From positions 30,159,453-30,223,452 of the forward strand of contig CM046333.1 in assembly GCA_025403435.1 (NCBI GenBank): DNA of 64,000 nucleotides, read 5' to 3'. Both the position numbers and the translations under genes were made by a program. Positions 22,179 to 33,913 of the stretch are shown here, piece after piece. Below the pieces are notes generated by a model. It had not been told where the DNA came from, made no database searches, and worked only from the letters and a program-made list of their open reading frames with translations. The stretch comes from Artocarpus heterophyllus. Taxonomy: Eukaryota > Streptophyta > Magnoliopsida > Rosales > Moraceae. Each line of letters starts with the position of its first letter. The stretch's first letter is position 1.

Positions 22179-25100
22179 TTAAAGCTTGCAAATGGCATAT
22201 ACAGGCAAGTGGGATCTTGCAGGGAGCTTTAATTCTTTCCAGGCTTCATCATCCACCGTAGAGAAATAACGATCGACTAGACGATCACTGATGAGCTCAA
22301 GATCAGAAGGCTCCCACTGAATAAAAACACCATAGAGGAGGATAAGATGGAAGAAATAATGTAATTAGTAGAAGAATTCATAGGTTGAGAACAGAACTTA
22401 GCATATGTCAAGATGGCCGAAATTCTGGACCCCATTAAGAATATCTATTTTTTTTCTTTTGATTTACACCTGTTCTTCGGTAAATTGTTGATTAACCAAA
22501 GGTAGATCATTAATCTACACAAGTAAATCACCAATTTACTCTTAAAATGGGGCAAATCATTATTTACCTTACAAAGAGACATAATAAAAAATAATGATAA
22601 TAAGAGCAATTCCCCTAGAAAAATCAAAGGTCTGATCTACCTTTGGGTTCCTATCCTTGTCCACCAATATAGCTCTACAACCCTGCATTCAAAGATGATA
22701 TCGATATCATCTCCATGGAAGATGAAAAGGGAAATAAAACAACAAAAGAAAGTGCACAACCTCTACAAAATCCTTGCTGACTTGTCCTTGCAGGACATGA
22801 CAAACCATTCTATACTCGCGAATAAGACATTGACCAACACCCTGGAGCCTTCCTTCTCTAATCTGGAATGGCGGCAACAGAACACCAAATCATAACAAGT
22901 GAATCAATCAACGGAGCTTTTCAACAGACAATTTCCATAATTCATTCTTATATAATGAATTTCTATTTGTTTTATCCAAAAGAATATTTTGTATCAAAGA
23001 ATCATTATTTTACATGCGAGATTGCATGCCATATTATAGAATACCTCTTTTTTAACACAAAGAAGTGAACAACATATTCCCATTTATATTCTATTTTGTC
23101 AGGTATACAAATTTGAAGCAGAATTCAAGCAACTGTAACGCAAGAAATTTTAAAAATTTTGGAAGTGGCAATCATAAGGGCGTGTAGCAGTCATACTGAT
23201 CTTAAAGAAATTTTTAAACTCATTGGGGATGCCTTTTTCAGTGTTTGAATTGTTGCAGAGATCCAATCTTCAGGTCTATTTGCCGCCTCCCTCTCCTTTG
23301 GCAGCAAAATAATAATACCAGTCATGTCAATAGGAATTTTCATCATGTTCTATCCATTAACACGTAGAATACACTTACAAATTAAAATAAGTATTGTCAA
23401 AGCAACAAACATTTTTGGAGACGCCTTAGTAATAGACAATGAGCAAGCTATGAATATGGAGACATCCATATAAACTTACAAGGGCAGATATTATGTCTTC
23501 TACTGTTCTTTGAGAGAAGCACTTATCAATCACATCGAGCCTGTTTCCAAACAACCCCAAAATAAAATCCAAAAGATATCAATAGAGATGCAAAGATCCA
23601 ATATGTGGTTTGTGTCTGATAAGACATCTAGCAAACAAAGTTTCCGATTGTCCTAAATGACATAAGCACACACTTATTTGTAGTGAAACAATAGAAAAAT
23701 GTACATGTGTGTGTGTGTGTGTGTGTGTGTTGTGTTTCCTCAAACACAACACAAAACACAAAGAACAGGCAATATCAAATTCATTGTGATTAATGGTGAT
23801 TAAAAAAGATTAATGAATAAGCATTTGAATAGATACTTGTGTTATTTTACTGAAACTCAGTTAGTGTGCAAGTGTTTACTTGAAGGCACGGATACAATAT
23901 CGTGATCATAACACTAAACTTGTAATATCAATGTGATTGATTTATCAAGTTTAGCTTTTCAACCATGATTATATCGCCCATACGAACATCTCTACCCAAG
24001 AAATAGAGTTCTTTTACAGGTAGAGAGAGAAATTTTCTGTCTATTAGGTATTGTAATGCACTAACCGGAGATAAGAACTTTTTGCTTTCAAATGTGGCTT
24101 CTGTGAATACTTATCAATAATTTCAGAAATAATGGCTGGATCACTTGTATTCACCCTGCACAGGGCTTCTTCAAGCATGGATAAGCTCTGTTCATTAGAA
24201 AATTACACATAAAAGGCATTTAGAGAAGATAAATTTTCTGCCCAATAATTGAGAAAGAGGCATCTATCCACCAAACATAGACAGACAACTTCCATGTTTG
24301 ATGACTTCACCAAAAACATATTTGAGAGATCATCTTTAATGGAAAGAGAAGTCAAGTTTTTATTAGTTTTTCCTCAGCAGAGTACGTGGGAAACTAGAAC
24401 AGTTTAGCTTGTTAGTCTCTACCTGCAAACACCTAGAGGCTTTATTTTATTTTCACTTATTTTTTTAACAACTTCCAGATCTTAGCTACAAGGCTACATA
24501 ACTTATGCTCAAGGTTGCACGTCCTGGTTAATCAAACGCATAAATAGACATATGGTGCTATCTCATACATAATTTCAGGAAGTCAGGAAGCTGACTTCTC
24601 TCGACAAAAAGTGCCCCTTTCTACCCATGCGTTTAGCTGATTTTCTAAGAAGAAAATAATCAGTAAAATCTTTTCGTCCAATTTTCTAGGCATTAGCTGC
24701 CACCCATTTTCTAACTCTTTGCCCTGTTACTAAAGCAGGTCCAATAAAAAGCTAAAGACGAATGATAGGCATGCAAATCCATAAAATTAAAATAACCAGG
24801 TTACTATATTGCATGCTACAATGTAGAAAGATTATGATTTTGCGGCTAAGCAAGGTGAGAGTTTCATTGCAAGCATTGCATGTACTGAAACTAAACAACA
24901 ATAGGAGGTAACATACTGTTGATGGGACAAAGTGAGTTGCAAGACCACAAGCAAGCATTTCAGCACCATCCAATCGAGAACCAGCTAAACCAACATATTC
25001 ACCTGCCCAATATTTAGAGACACAGTGAATGCCAAAGCACTTAAAGTCTTTTCTTTTTTTTTTTTTTTTGGCTAAGAATATGAAATTTTTGGAATTGACT

Positions 25101-27000
25101 TCTTTAGTACTCACAGAAGCAAGACAAAAGAAACAAGAATAAACACAGCAAATATGAATTTCAGAAAGGGAAACAATTAATCGCACTGGGCACCGTCTAA
25201 ACATTTTAACAATCGAAACAAAACTATAGAGGGAGGAACAATTGCTTGCAGTACTTGGGTTTAAAAATAATAATGACTGTACCACATAAAATAAGGTAGA
25301 ACAAACAATACAGGGAAAAGGATTAATTACTGCCACTACCAAAAAATCCAGGAAGCCTTGACAAGAAATAAGAGGCGCCCACATCTGGAAAGAGTCCCAA
25401 GGCTGTTTCTGGCATAGCGAAGACCTACAAGGGTACACTTTCTGAGTGTGTGAGATTAAGGCTCCAAAAGAAAATATTATTGTTAGATTTAAAATAGCAT
25501 ACTTAAAACCATTGATTTGTTTTGATTTGTACAACTCAAGTCAAATTGAATCTACACTATACCACGAATATAAGATATCAGTGAGCGAAAACTTCTCCTT
25601 TCACTTACATTTCTAGCATTTGTGGAAAAACAGAAAAATGAAACAAAAATCTGAGTAGAAAGATTCAATCTAAGGAAGAATCTACCGAATTCTCTGTTGC
25701 AACTCGGAATCTACCATGTATTGAAGCACCAGCTCCACCTCCCATCACAATTCCATTGAGAATTGAAACCTTAAATGACATTTGCATGCTAAGAGTAAGA
25801 AAAAGCAAAGAATCCAAATAAAATAATATAAATATATCAAACAAGAATAAATCCAATATGACAATAGCTATAAAGGAATGATAAAAATAGTGTACTTAAA
25901 TTTGCAAATGCCTTACCTGGGGTTTACTGTATGTTGCTATCAAGTAATTTAAAGTAAATTCCTTTTGAAAAAATTCTGCCCCTATTCTCCAATTACCTAG
26001 ATTATGCAAATGGGAACAAGACAATATCAGTTTAGCGTTACTAGCATTATAAATGAATTTCATCCACGTTGCAAACAATAAGCATTATGTAATCCAACCG
26101 AGAAAAGGAAACATATCAAGTTCAAAATGCGTCCACATGATGCAGGGCTGTTGGTCGGATACAGACATTAACAATCAGCAAAACTTAATCCTTAACAGAC
26201 ATCTATACCTTCATTTATATCACGAACCACAGCAGCGACATCACCACCTGCACAAAACGCTCTTCCTTTCCCCTAAGATAAAACGAGCTCAGTTATCATA
26301 AACTCATCAGAAACCAAAATGATAAATTCCAGACAAATTGCCAATAATCATTAGAAAAGTGAAGTACCTTGACAATCACCAATTTGACATTAGAATCCTT
26401 CTCGTAGGCATCGAAAAGTTCCAACATCCGAGTAATCTAGTCAAAACCCAGATAAAAGATCGTACCATGTTTCTCAAATTCTTGTTCCATAGATTTCAAA
26501 CATACAACCTTGTTTAAATATCAACGAAAATATATAGCACTACCATTTTATAGGAAAGAGCATTCAATTGTCTAGGCCTGTTAAGTATCAAAGTCCTCGT
26601 AAACAGCTTCTCCTCCACCAAAACCTGTCACACCAAGCATAAAATATCACAAATTCATAGTTTTCATAAATTCACAAGCAGAACTCAGAAATGTATACTT
26701 TTTTTAATATCGCCAGAGAGAAAAAAAAAATCCCTAGAACCAATTACGGTGCTAAAAACACAATAAATATTTCAGATGAATCCGAATAAAGCCCACTGTT
26801 ATTTCAATTACGAAGAAGCTAGATTTTTTTCTTTCTTTTTCTTTCTGCCTTTCTTTCTTTCCATAACTTTAAATGGAAGCCAAACGCAAAAGAGAATTAA
26901 CGGGACGAAATATACATAAATATAGTTTTTTAAGATAAGAAGTCAAATTAGAAGGAAAAACCTGGTCCTCTTTTTGGGGATAAGAGTTGAAGGAAGCCAT
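22179..27000 (-). CDS. CHY1: 3-hydroxyisobutyryl-CoA hydrolase, CHY1 type, intact, 14 exons
   Basis: It hydrolyses 3-hydroxyisobutyryl-CoA in valine catabolism; plant CHY1 acts in peroxisomes. Exons on the minus strand: 26962-27000, 26544-26624, 26368-26436, 26209-26272, 25917-25996, 25686-25769, 25340-25424, 24917-25002, 24066-24187, 23480-23540, 23197-23295, 22761-22862, 22641-22682, 22179-22316. All introns are GT-AG and phases join without a stop, giving 383 codons, close to the family length. Crotonase-fold motifs in order: [14 protein letters not shown] (exon 2), [12 protein letters not shown] (residues 64-75), [18 protein letters not shown] (exon 6), [13 protein letters not shown] with Glu145 and Asp153 spaced as in the human enzyme's catalytic pair. 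No N-terminal transit peptide is evident. The protein ends in CKL, a PTS1-like tripeptide. The start is the ATG at 27000, which gives a short first exon as in known homologues. It is the only intact host gene seen. Confidence 0.95.
23706..23730. repeat. (TG)n microsatellite in intron
   Basis: About 12 uninterrupted TG units lie in the intron between exons 9 and 10 of the CHY1-type gene. Confidence 0.95.
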
Positions 27001-27489
27001 TTTCTGGTTCTACTATCACAGAATTTCGTCGGAGGCAGAGCCGTCTAAATTTTTGCTTTCAACGACTTTTTAACCAAAGTTCGGCTTGAGTTTCGTGCTA
27101 TTATTACCCTGGATTTAAGGAAGGGAATGCACATTTTCAAGGGGCCAAAGGGGTGCTTTTAAGGAAGGGAATGCGCATTTTTTAGATTCCGTTAAAATCA
27201 CAATTTTTACCTTTTTAACCGTAGAAGAACATATAAACTATTGAGGGAAAGCTACGGTGAAGGGTACAAATATTCAATACTTTTAAAACCATCAGATCAA
27301 TAACAAGCCCATCAAAGAAGCTTGGAAACGCCATGTTAAATTCCATCTTCACACATACACACAAAAAATCCATCATCTTTCCACTTCAAAAAAAAAAACT
27401 TAATTTTTGCTTCAAATAAAAAAAATCTATCTTCGCTCGCATCTCGTCCCCATCAAACTTTTTTCAACCGGTGGTAACCAGTTTCAGTT
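27001..27489 (-). promoter_or_regulatory. Upstream region of the CHY1-type gene
   Basis: This is about 490 bases between the ATG and a retrotransposon LTR. There is no clear TATA box. A 24-base block (tttaaggaagggaatgcrca then tttt) occurs at 27114-27137 and again at 27158-27181, a 44-base tandem step. The promoter is inferred from position only. Confidence 0.4.
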
Positions 27490-28353
27490 TGAATGCATCA
27501 ACAATGTAGCTTTAGGCATTAGATCTACAATTAAATTTAATCAAGTTAAAATTATAATTGCTAATTTTATCTGAATAATTTGGGCCCTCAAATCTTAGTT
27601 ATTAGATCTTAACAAGCTTCACAAAGACGATTAGTAGGCCAATTATAATGAAATCAAATCAATGAGACTGAAATAAAGAAATACATGTAGTAAAATAAAG
27701 ATACCGAACAGTGGATTTAAACTGGTTTACTCTTTAAATAGAGCTACGTCCACTGCTTTTCTTCACTATAATATGAACTAGGTACAGAATACAAATATAT
27801 GGACAAGTGATTTGCTTAGAACAAAGCCTAGGGCAATTTCTGTAGAGTTTCAGTATATGAGAATTCAAATGCCTTCACTTGATGCCTTACACCGCTATTT
27901 ATAGAGGCTCTTCTCAAGATCATGGGCTCCAACAAATGAGAGTAGGCCTAGTGATGCTCAGAATAGTGGGACACGTGTCGATTTTTGATAGGATGTGAAT
28001 CTCAGACTATAACCCTATGTTTTTCTTCATGATTTAGTGGACGTCTCCTTGTATCTATCAAACTTGAATACACTTAGTCAACCCCAACGAACCAACACTT
28101 AATAGAATCCTCAACAGTAAGCCACGCATAAATCATTCCAGGCGAATGGAGTAAAGACAATTGTTGAACTAAAAGTTAAACGGCCCAATCGAGCCCTCTG
28201 GTCTAATAAAAAATGAGTTAGCAAAACCAACAATATTAATCGTGCTCAAATCAATCACCCTCGTTGCGCTCGATTCATGTTAATCACAAATTGGGCTTCC
28301 CATGTTGAGCCTTCTCACAATGATATAGGCCTAACTATATCATACACCAACAA
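27490..28353 (-). repeat. 3' LTR of a Tat-type gypsy element
   Basis: On the minus strand a purine tract (AAAAGTAGAGGGACTAAT) is followed at 28353 by TGTTGGTGTATGAT, a good LTR start. A TATAAATA box lies at 27903-27896. The inner/outer border near 27490 is uncertain. It probably belongs to the pol remnant at 51597-53570, separated from it by copia 2 and its passengers. It lies directly upstream of the CHY1-type gene, in the same orientation. Confidence 0.5.
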
Positions 28354-28545
28354 TTAGTCCCTCTACTTTTTAGTCGATTTAATCGACTACAGCAGTATTC
28401 TCAATCAAATCGATTATATAGACACTATTCGAGACATAGGCCTAACTAAATCATACACCAACAAATAGTCCCTTCACTTCTTAGTCGATTTAATCGACTA
28501 TAGGAGTGTTCTCAATCAAATCGATTATATATACACGATTCGATT
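28328..28545. repeat. 111-base tandem duplication at LTR start
   Basis: Two copies begin at 28328 and 28439. Each holds the LTR tip, the purine tract and a 17-base near-palindrome (agtcgatttaatcgact). The LTR start and priming tract are therefore present twice. Confidence 0.8.
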
Positions 28546-28589
28546 ATTTGTTGCTTCCCTTGCACAAAATCTTGCATTTACACTATAAT

Positions 28590-29037
28590 GATTAACCCCA
28601 TGTCTTATCTGACAATGATTAACCCCATGTCTGACCTCTATAAATATGGGTAAGTTTTCTCAGTTATTCAGACTAGTTGAGAAGTATGGAGTGAGTACTC
28701 TGGTGTAAGAAACTCTAAAACTGCCTCAGAGCTACTATTCACAATCAAGAAACTTAGCTCTAGGTCTTCTCAATTTGTTGGAAGAAGAGTCATAGAAGGA
28801 AGAGCTGAACAATGTGTGTCCAACCGCACTCTGATCGTGGATAGAGAATAGCAAAGAAAGCTAGTTGGTTGAGGCTCTTCTGCAACATTCTTCTCTTCAC
28901 TGATTATTGGTGCTCTTCGGCATACAAAAGCTAGTAAGATATGTAATTAATTTATGTATATAGCATGTTGAACTTGTGTTTTGAAAAATTTTTTAATTTT
29001 AAAATTTTAAAATTCCATTGCGTACTTGTTTTCCAGC
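28590..29037 (+). repeat. Truncated 5' LTR of copia 2
   Basis: It aligns with the last about 430 bases of the 3' LTR (about 51165-51596), including TATAAATA at 28639-28646, and ends ttttccagca at 29037. A degraded primer site (TTGGTATTAAAGCC) follows. Confidence 0.8.
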
Positions 29038-29955
29038 AGTTGGTATTAAAGCCAAGGTTTTTATGTAAATTTACGAGTTTGTGATCATGCTATATATATA
29101 GATTATGTGATCTTATTATCTCCTATAATTGAATTTAGTTTTTAGAGACTTGGCACTCAAGGGTTTCTATAAATTTAGATGTTGTCATGAGATTATGTGG
29201 TGAATGTTTGTTAATTAATTATGGTTGATTAAATTATTTATTTATTTATTTATTAATTAATTAATTTATGCCGATTATGGTTCCTTAGAGGTTAGCATAT
29301 GTATCTAGGTTTCTCATGTAATTACATGGCGGTCTATCTTCACCGTCTAAGAATTATTATTTTAATTTTAAATTTGTAAACATTGTATAATTAAATAATT
29401 ATTAAGAGTAAAGACGGATCTAGAAGTTAGATGATAGCAATTCCATGGTTTTTCTTGAGTTTTTGAAATTTTTATATTTTTAAATTGTTGAAAATAAGAT
29501 TGAAAAACTGTTTGAAAGCTGTTTTCTGGAAAACGTGAATTTAGCTCAATCGATAGGCCATACCTTAGTTTCAACAAGCCGATGGTTGCAAACTAACAAG
29601 CCAAGCTTCTAGTTTAGCATGCCATCTGTGGAGTAAAATTCTGTCAGCTTTGGCAGCAGGCCAATGGGTCATGACCGGCAGACTGATGGCACAGATCGAC
29701 AGGCCGACAGAGAGCTGTAGGTTTTTGAAAAGGTGCATTTTTTGATGCAGTTTTGATTTTATTTTTGAGACAATTCTAAAGAATCGATGAGGGATTAAAG
29801 ACTTGAAGATGGATACCACATGAAGAAGGATATAACTTGAAGATACAATGATAAAGAATTGATAATATGTTTCGGCTATGGTATTTTCTCTAGGATGGAA
29901 TCATGATATTACGGTTATTTATTATTTTGCTTTTGGCTTTGTGTGTTGCTTTGCT
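29038..29955 (+). other. Leader of copia 2 with gag deletion
   Basis: It is collinear with the leaders of copia 1 and 3 as far as gctttgcttattg, then jumps straight to codons for the end of gag/start of protease (aacttgtttagttaaggaa). Everything between, including the gag start, is missing. Degraded near-palindromes lie at 29560-29715. Confidence 0.75.
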
Positions 29956-30346
29956 TATTGAAACTTGTTTAGTTAAGGAATTAAGTTACACCTGGGTCAT
30001 AAATTATGAAGCAACTAATCATGTTTGTGTTTCTCTATAGAGGTTCAAAGAAACGAGAAGTTTGCTTCATGAGGACTTTATGCTTTGGATGGGGGATGGA
30101 TCCTTAGTTTGACTGAAGCAGTGGGAGACGTCCATGTTTATTTTGATAATCATAGGATTTTGGTTTTGTGAGATTGTTTTTATATTCCTATACTTAAAAG
30201 GAATTTAATATCTGTAGCTTGTTTCTTTAAAGATGCTTATTAAATTTCTTCTAATAATAAAGTAGTGATTCGTAAAAACAAATCTTTCATCTACGATGGA
30301 TGGACGCAAAGCAATCAATATTTTATCAAACCTAAAATGGACATAC
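29956..30346 (+). pseudogene. Copia 2 pol, part 1 (end of gag, protease)
   Basis: The reading frame matches the protease segment of copia 1 and 3 (TNHVCVSL, then LHEDF and VHVYFDNH) with stops and small indels. It ends where copia 3 begins; the five bases before it (CATAC, 30342-30346) are repeated at 39871-39875. Confidence 0.85.
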
Positions 30347-32336
30347 TGTTACACATGTATGCCCTAAGGAGTAAAATGTAATAAGTTTTTGGAGACATTT
30401 TTATCAATAAAGAATTTATTTATTATTTATATACCAAATCTTGTCCTCTTTACGTTCATATTTTTTGAATGTATTTAAGCAAACAAAAGTCTAAGACTAT
30501 CAGTCTAAACCTTTAAGAATTGGACATATGATAGACAGATTATGTGGAAGACACGATTTTTAAGGTGATGGCCTAAATCATAAGATCTGCAATCGAGGGA
30601 ATAAAGTTGGGCGCTTTATTCATATAAAGATTGTTATGTTGTCTATATCCCTAATGGGAGATGATTTGTCTTGACCATCAGAGGTGGAGTCCCTGAATAG
30701 AAACATTGGCACATTGTCATAGGTGACAATGTGTTGGATCAGGACATAAAGTGAATTGATTTGGATTAATAATTTTGTCTCGGCAAATCGATTCACTTTT
30801 GACAATTATTTGTATTGTATCTTAATCCTGAGATGAATAGTGGGCCGTTATCTTGACTTGTGTCTTTTGATGTACCAAAGGGTGACACCCACATCTTAAT
30901 AGTGGTATGCATGTTGGTGCGTTGGAGGCATGACTCTTGATAGTGTAGACCTGTTATTCATAGATATGGAATCCATAGCTCATCTTTAGGAGTAATGATA
31001 TCCTCTTATATGCGTTATCCTATAATCAAAAAACTAGAGCACTCAACCATTTAGATACACAGGTGTAACTAAATGGTATACTGTCTTTGGATGGTAAGTT
31101 TTCCGATGGTGAGATAATGGAATGTAAGATAAAAACAATCAGGAAGGTAAGACAAAACTTGCCCTTAAGCCGGTTATGGATAATCGCATGGGGATATGAT
31201 ACACTATGATATGTCATAGAGACTTAGCTATACAGGATTCGTAATTCTATGTAGTTTGAGAGTGCAGCTCTAAGCTTTTAGTGGAGTAGTGTTGGAGTTG
31301 ATAATTATGAAATGTATATCTGGGATATTGGGTTTCATAATTATCGGGAGCTTGAACAATATAGTCCATTTGGTCCCTTTGCTAGCTCACAACATCCTGT
31401 AACAATACGACGTGCTTTTTCAATAATTGGTAACTTATGTCAGATTTATTAGATTGGTTAAAATTTGAAAGAATCGGATAATTTATGTCTGTTTATCGGT
31501 TGAATTAATTTTGTTATAAAAAATTAATTCAAGATAAACTTGTTGAATTATTGGGATCGGATAATTCTTGTCTGTTTATCGGTTGATTTAATTTTGTATA
31601 AATTAGATCAAGATAAACTTGTAGAATTATTGGGAATTCATTTATTTTCTTAAAGATTATCTAGATAAAGTTGTTTTGATCAGATAACTTCTCTATTGGG
31701 TTATTTGAATTAAAATTGAGACTTTATCCTACAGAATCTCAGGTGAAAAATTAAAGATTCGCAGAGATATTTATTCGGCAATTCGGCCTGCCGATCCACG
31801 TGTTCGGCCTGCCGATAAGCGAAGGATAAGATTACACATTTTTACGCAGATCTTATTAGATATTGATCCAAACTTGATTCTATTTCGAGTTTTTGAGACC
31901 TAATCTGATAAGGACTGACCCTAGACCCAACCTCTATAAAATAAGGAGTAAGTCACATGAGTTATTTAGATCAATTGAGAGATTAAGAGTGATACTCTGC
32001 TGGTGAGAATCTTAAAACTCCCTAAGAGCTTTTGGTCACAAATCATAAACACTAGCTTTGGGTTCTCTTGATTGGTTGGAAGGAGAGTCACCAAGTGGAA
32101 GAGCTATATGTATGGGTCCACACTCACTCCAATCGTGGATAGAGAATAACAAAGAAGACTAGTTGGTTGAGGCTCTTCTGGAACGTTACTTCTCTTCACG
32201 TTTTGCGAGGGTTCTTTGGCAATCAAAGGTTAGTAAGATCTGGTTAATTTATGCATATAGTATGTCAAACTTGTGTTTTGGAAAATACTCTGATATAAAT
32301 TTTTAAAAATTCTGCTGTGTACTATTTTTTCCAACA
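30347..32336 (+). repeat. 5' LTR of copia 3
   Basis: The 1990-base LTR begins TGTTACACATG (one change from the family start) and ends TTCCAACA. TATAAAAT is at 31935-31942 and the near-palindrome cluster at 31772-31822. Confidence 0.93.
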
Positions 32337-32338
32337 AT

Positions 32339-32350
32339 TGGTATCAGAGC
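32339..32350 (+). other. Primer binding site (initiator Met tRNA)
   Basis: TGGTATCAGAGC, two bases after the LTR. Confidence 0.9.
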
Positions 32351-33913
32351 CAAGTTTTTACATAAATATACGAGTTTGTGATCATGTTATATGTATAAAT
32401 TTTATGTTCTTAATCTCTCTTATGCTTGAATTTAATTTTATAGAGAGTTGGCACTCTAGGTTTTTATATATTATATATGTTGTCATGGATTATATGGTGA
32501 ATTAATTAATTAATTTATGCCGGTTATGGTTCCTTAGAGGTTAGAAGGTGTATCTAGGTTTTTCATGTAATTAGATGGTGAACTATCATCTCCGTCTAGG
32601 AATTGTTATTTAATTTTAAATTTGTAAGAATTTTGTAATTAAATAATTATTTAGAGAAGACAGATCTAGAAGATGGATCTAGAAGACGGATCTAGAAGAT
32701 TGATGATGATGCTCCCAGGTATTTCCTGAGTCTTTAATTTTATGTTTTTGAATTGTTGACAATAAAATTGATGAATTGCATTAAAAATTATATTTTCCAG
32801 AATGGAGATTTCTGTTCGGTGGTCGCAGATTGGTAGGCCAGACTCGTGGTTCGGTAGGCCGTCAGTGGGGCAAAAATCAGGTGGCTCTGGCGGCAGGCCG
32901 AACTTTCATGACCGGCAGGCCGATTACCTAGATCGGCTTGCCGACCGAGAGCTGGAAATTTTTCCAGAAAAGGTGTAGTTTTCAATGTAGTTTTAATTTT
33001 ATTTTTGGGACAATTTTGAGAAACATTAAATTTGGATATGACCAGAAATATGAAGTATTCAATTCATACAGGATTGAAGACTTGAAGATGGGAATTACAT
33101 GAAGAAGGATACAACTTGAGGATTCAAGGATGAAGAATCGATAATATGTCTCGATTATTCTCTTATAATCTTAGTTTTCTATTCTCTAGGGTGGAGCCAT
33201 AATATTACGGTTATTTATTATTTTGCTTGTAGCTTTGCTTGATTGCTTTGCTTGTCTGCATTATAATATGATTTACCATGTGTATTGATAACATGTCATA
33301 TAGAATAGGAAGTGTCGCTCATGTTAAAATTGTTCATGCATATTCTTAAAATAAAACCTTGATTTCAAAAGATTGAGTGAGAGAAGGTTTTCGAAGAGAG
33401 AACCTAAGGCCTCTATCGTTGGTCCATAGGCAGAACATGGTGGTCCCGACCCCTAGGAAGGGATTTCTACCATGTACCAAATTAGATCTCTGAGAGGATA
33501 AGGTATTTTAGTATGATTTATGGTTGCACACCCCTAAGTGGTGATTGTAAATCATGGATAAAATATTGAAACGATGGTTATACACTCACGTTAATTTTAT
33601 TATTAACCGCCCCTAGGAGCTCTGTTAATAAATTAATGGCCAAAGAAACGATTATTAATATATGCTGGATCATACGGGTCTTGGATGGCATATATTAATC
33701 AGGAGGGGATCCGTGTTCCTGATTGAATTTGGCATGACTCCCCTAGGAGCTTGTTGAATTATGAGTTGGGAATTATCGTTGTAAGGTTGTGATATTTTCA
33801 AGGTTTTGGCACATAAACACATTTGTATAGTTTAACATGATTGTGTTATCTTACTAAATTATTATTATATGTTTGCTTATGTTTGGTATATGATTCTTTA
33901 TTGTAGATTAAAA
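32351..33913 (+). other. Untranslated leader of copia 3
   Basis: It is collinear with the copia 1 leader. A GC-rich near-palindrome cluster lies at 32810-32950. A gaagacggatctagaa-type unit is repeated just before it, near 32655-32700. No gene is present. Confidence 0.75.

Noticed and set aside
24752..25534. A 260-codon minus-strand frame
   Set aside because: It spans exons 7 and 8 and their introns of the CHY1-type gene in one frame. The exon/intron model with GT-AG borders and family motifs explains the region better.
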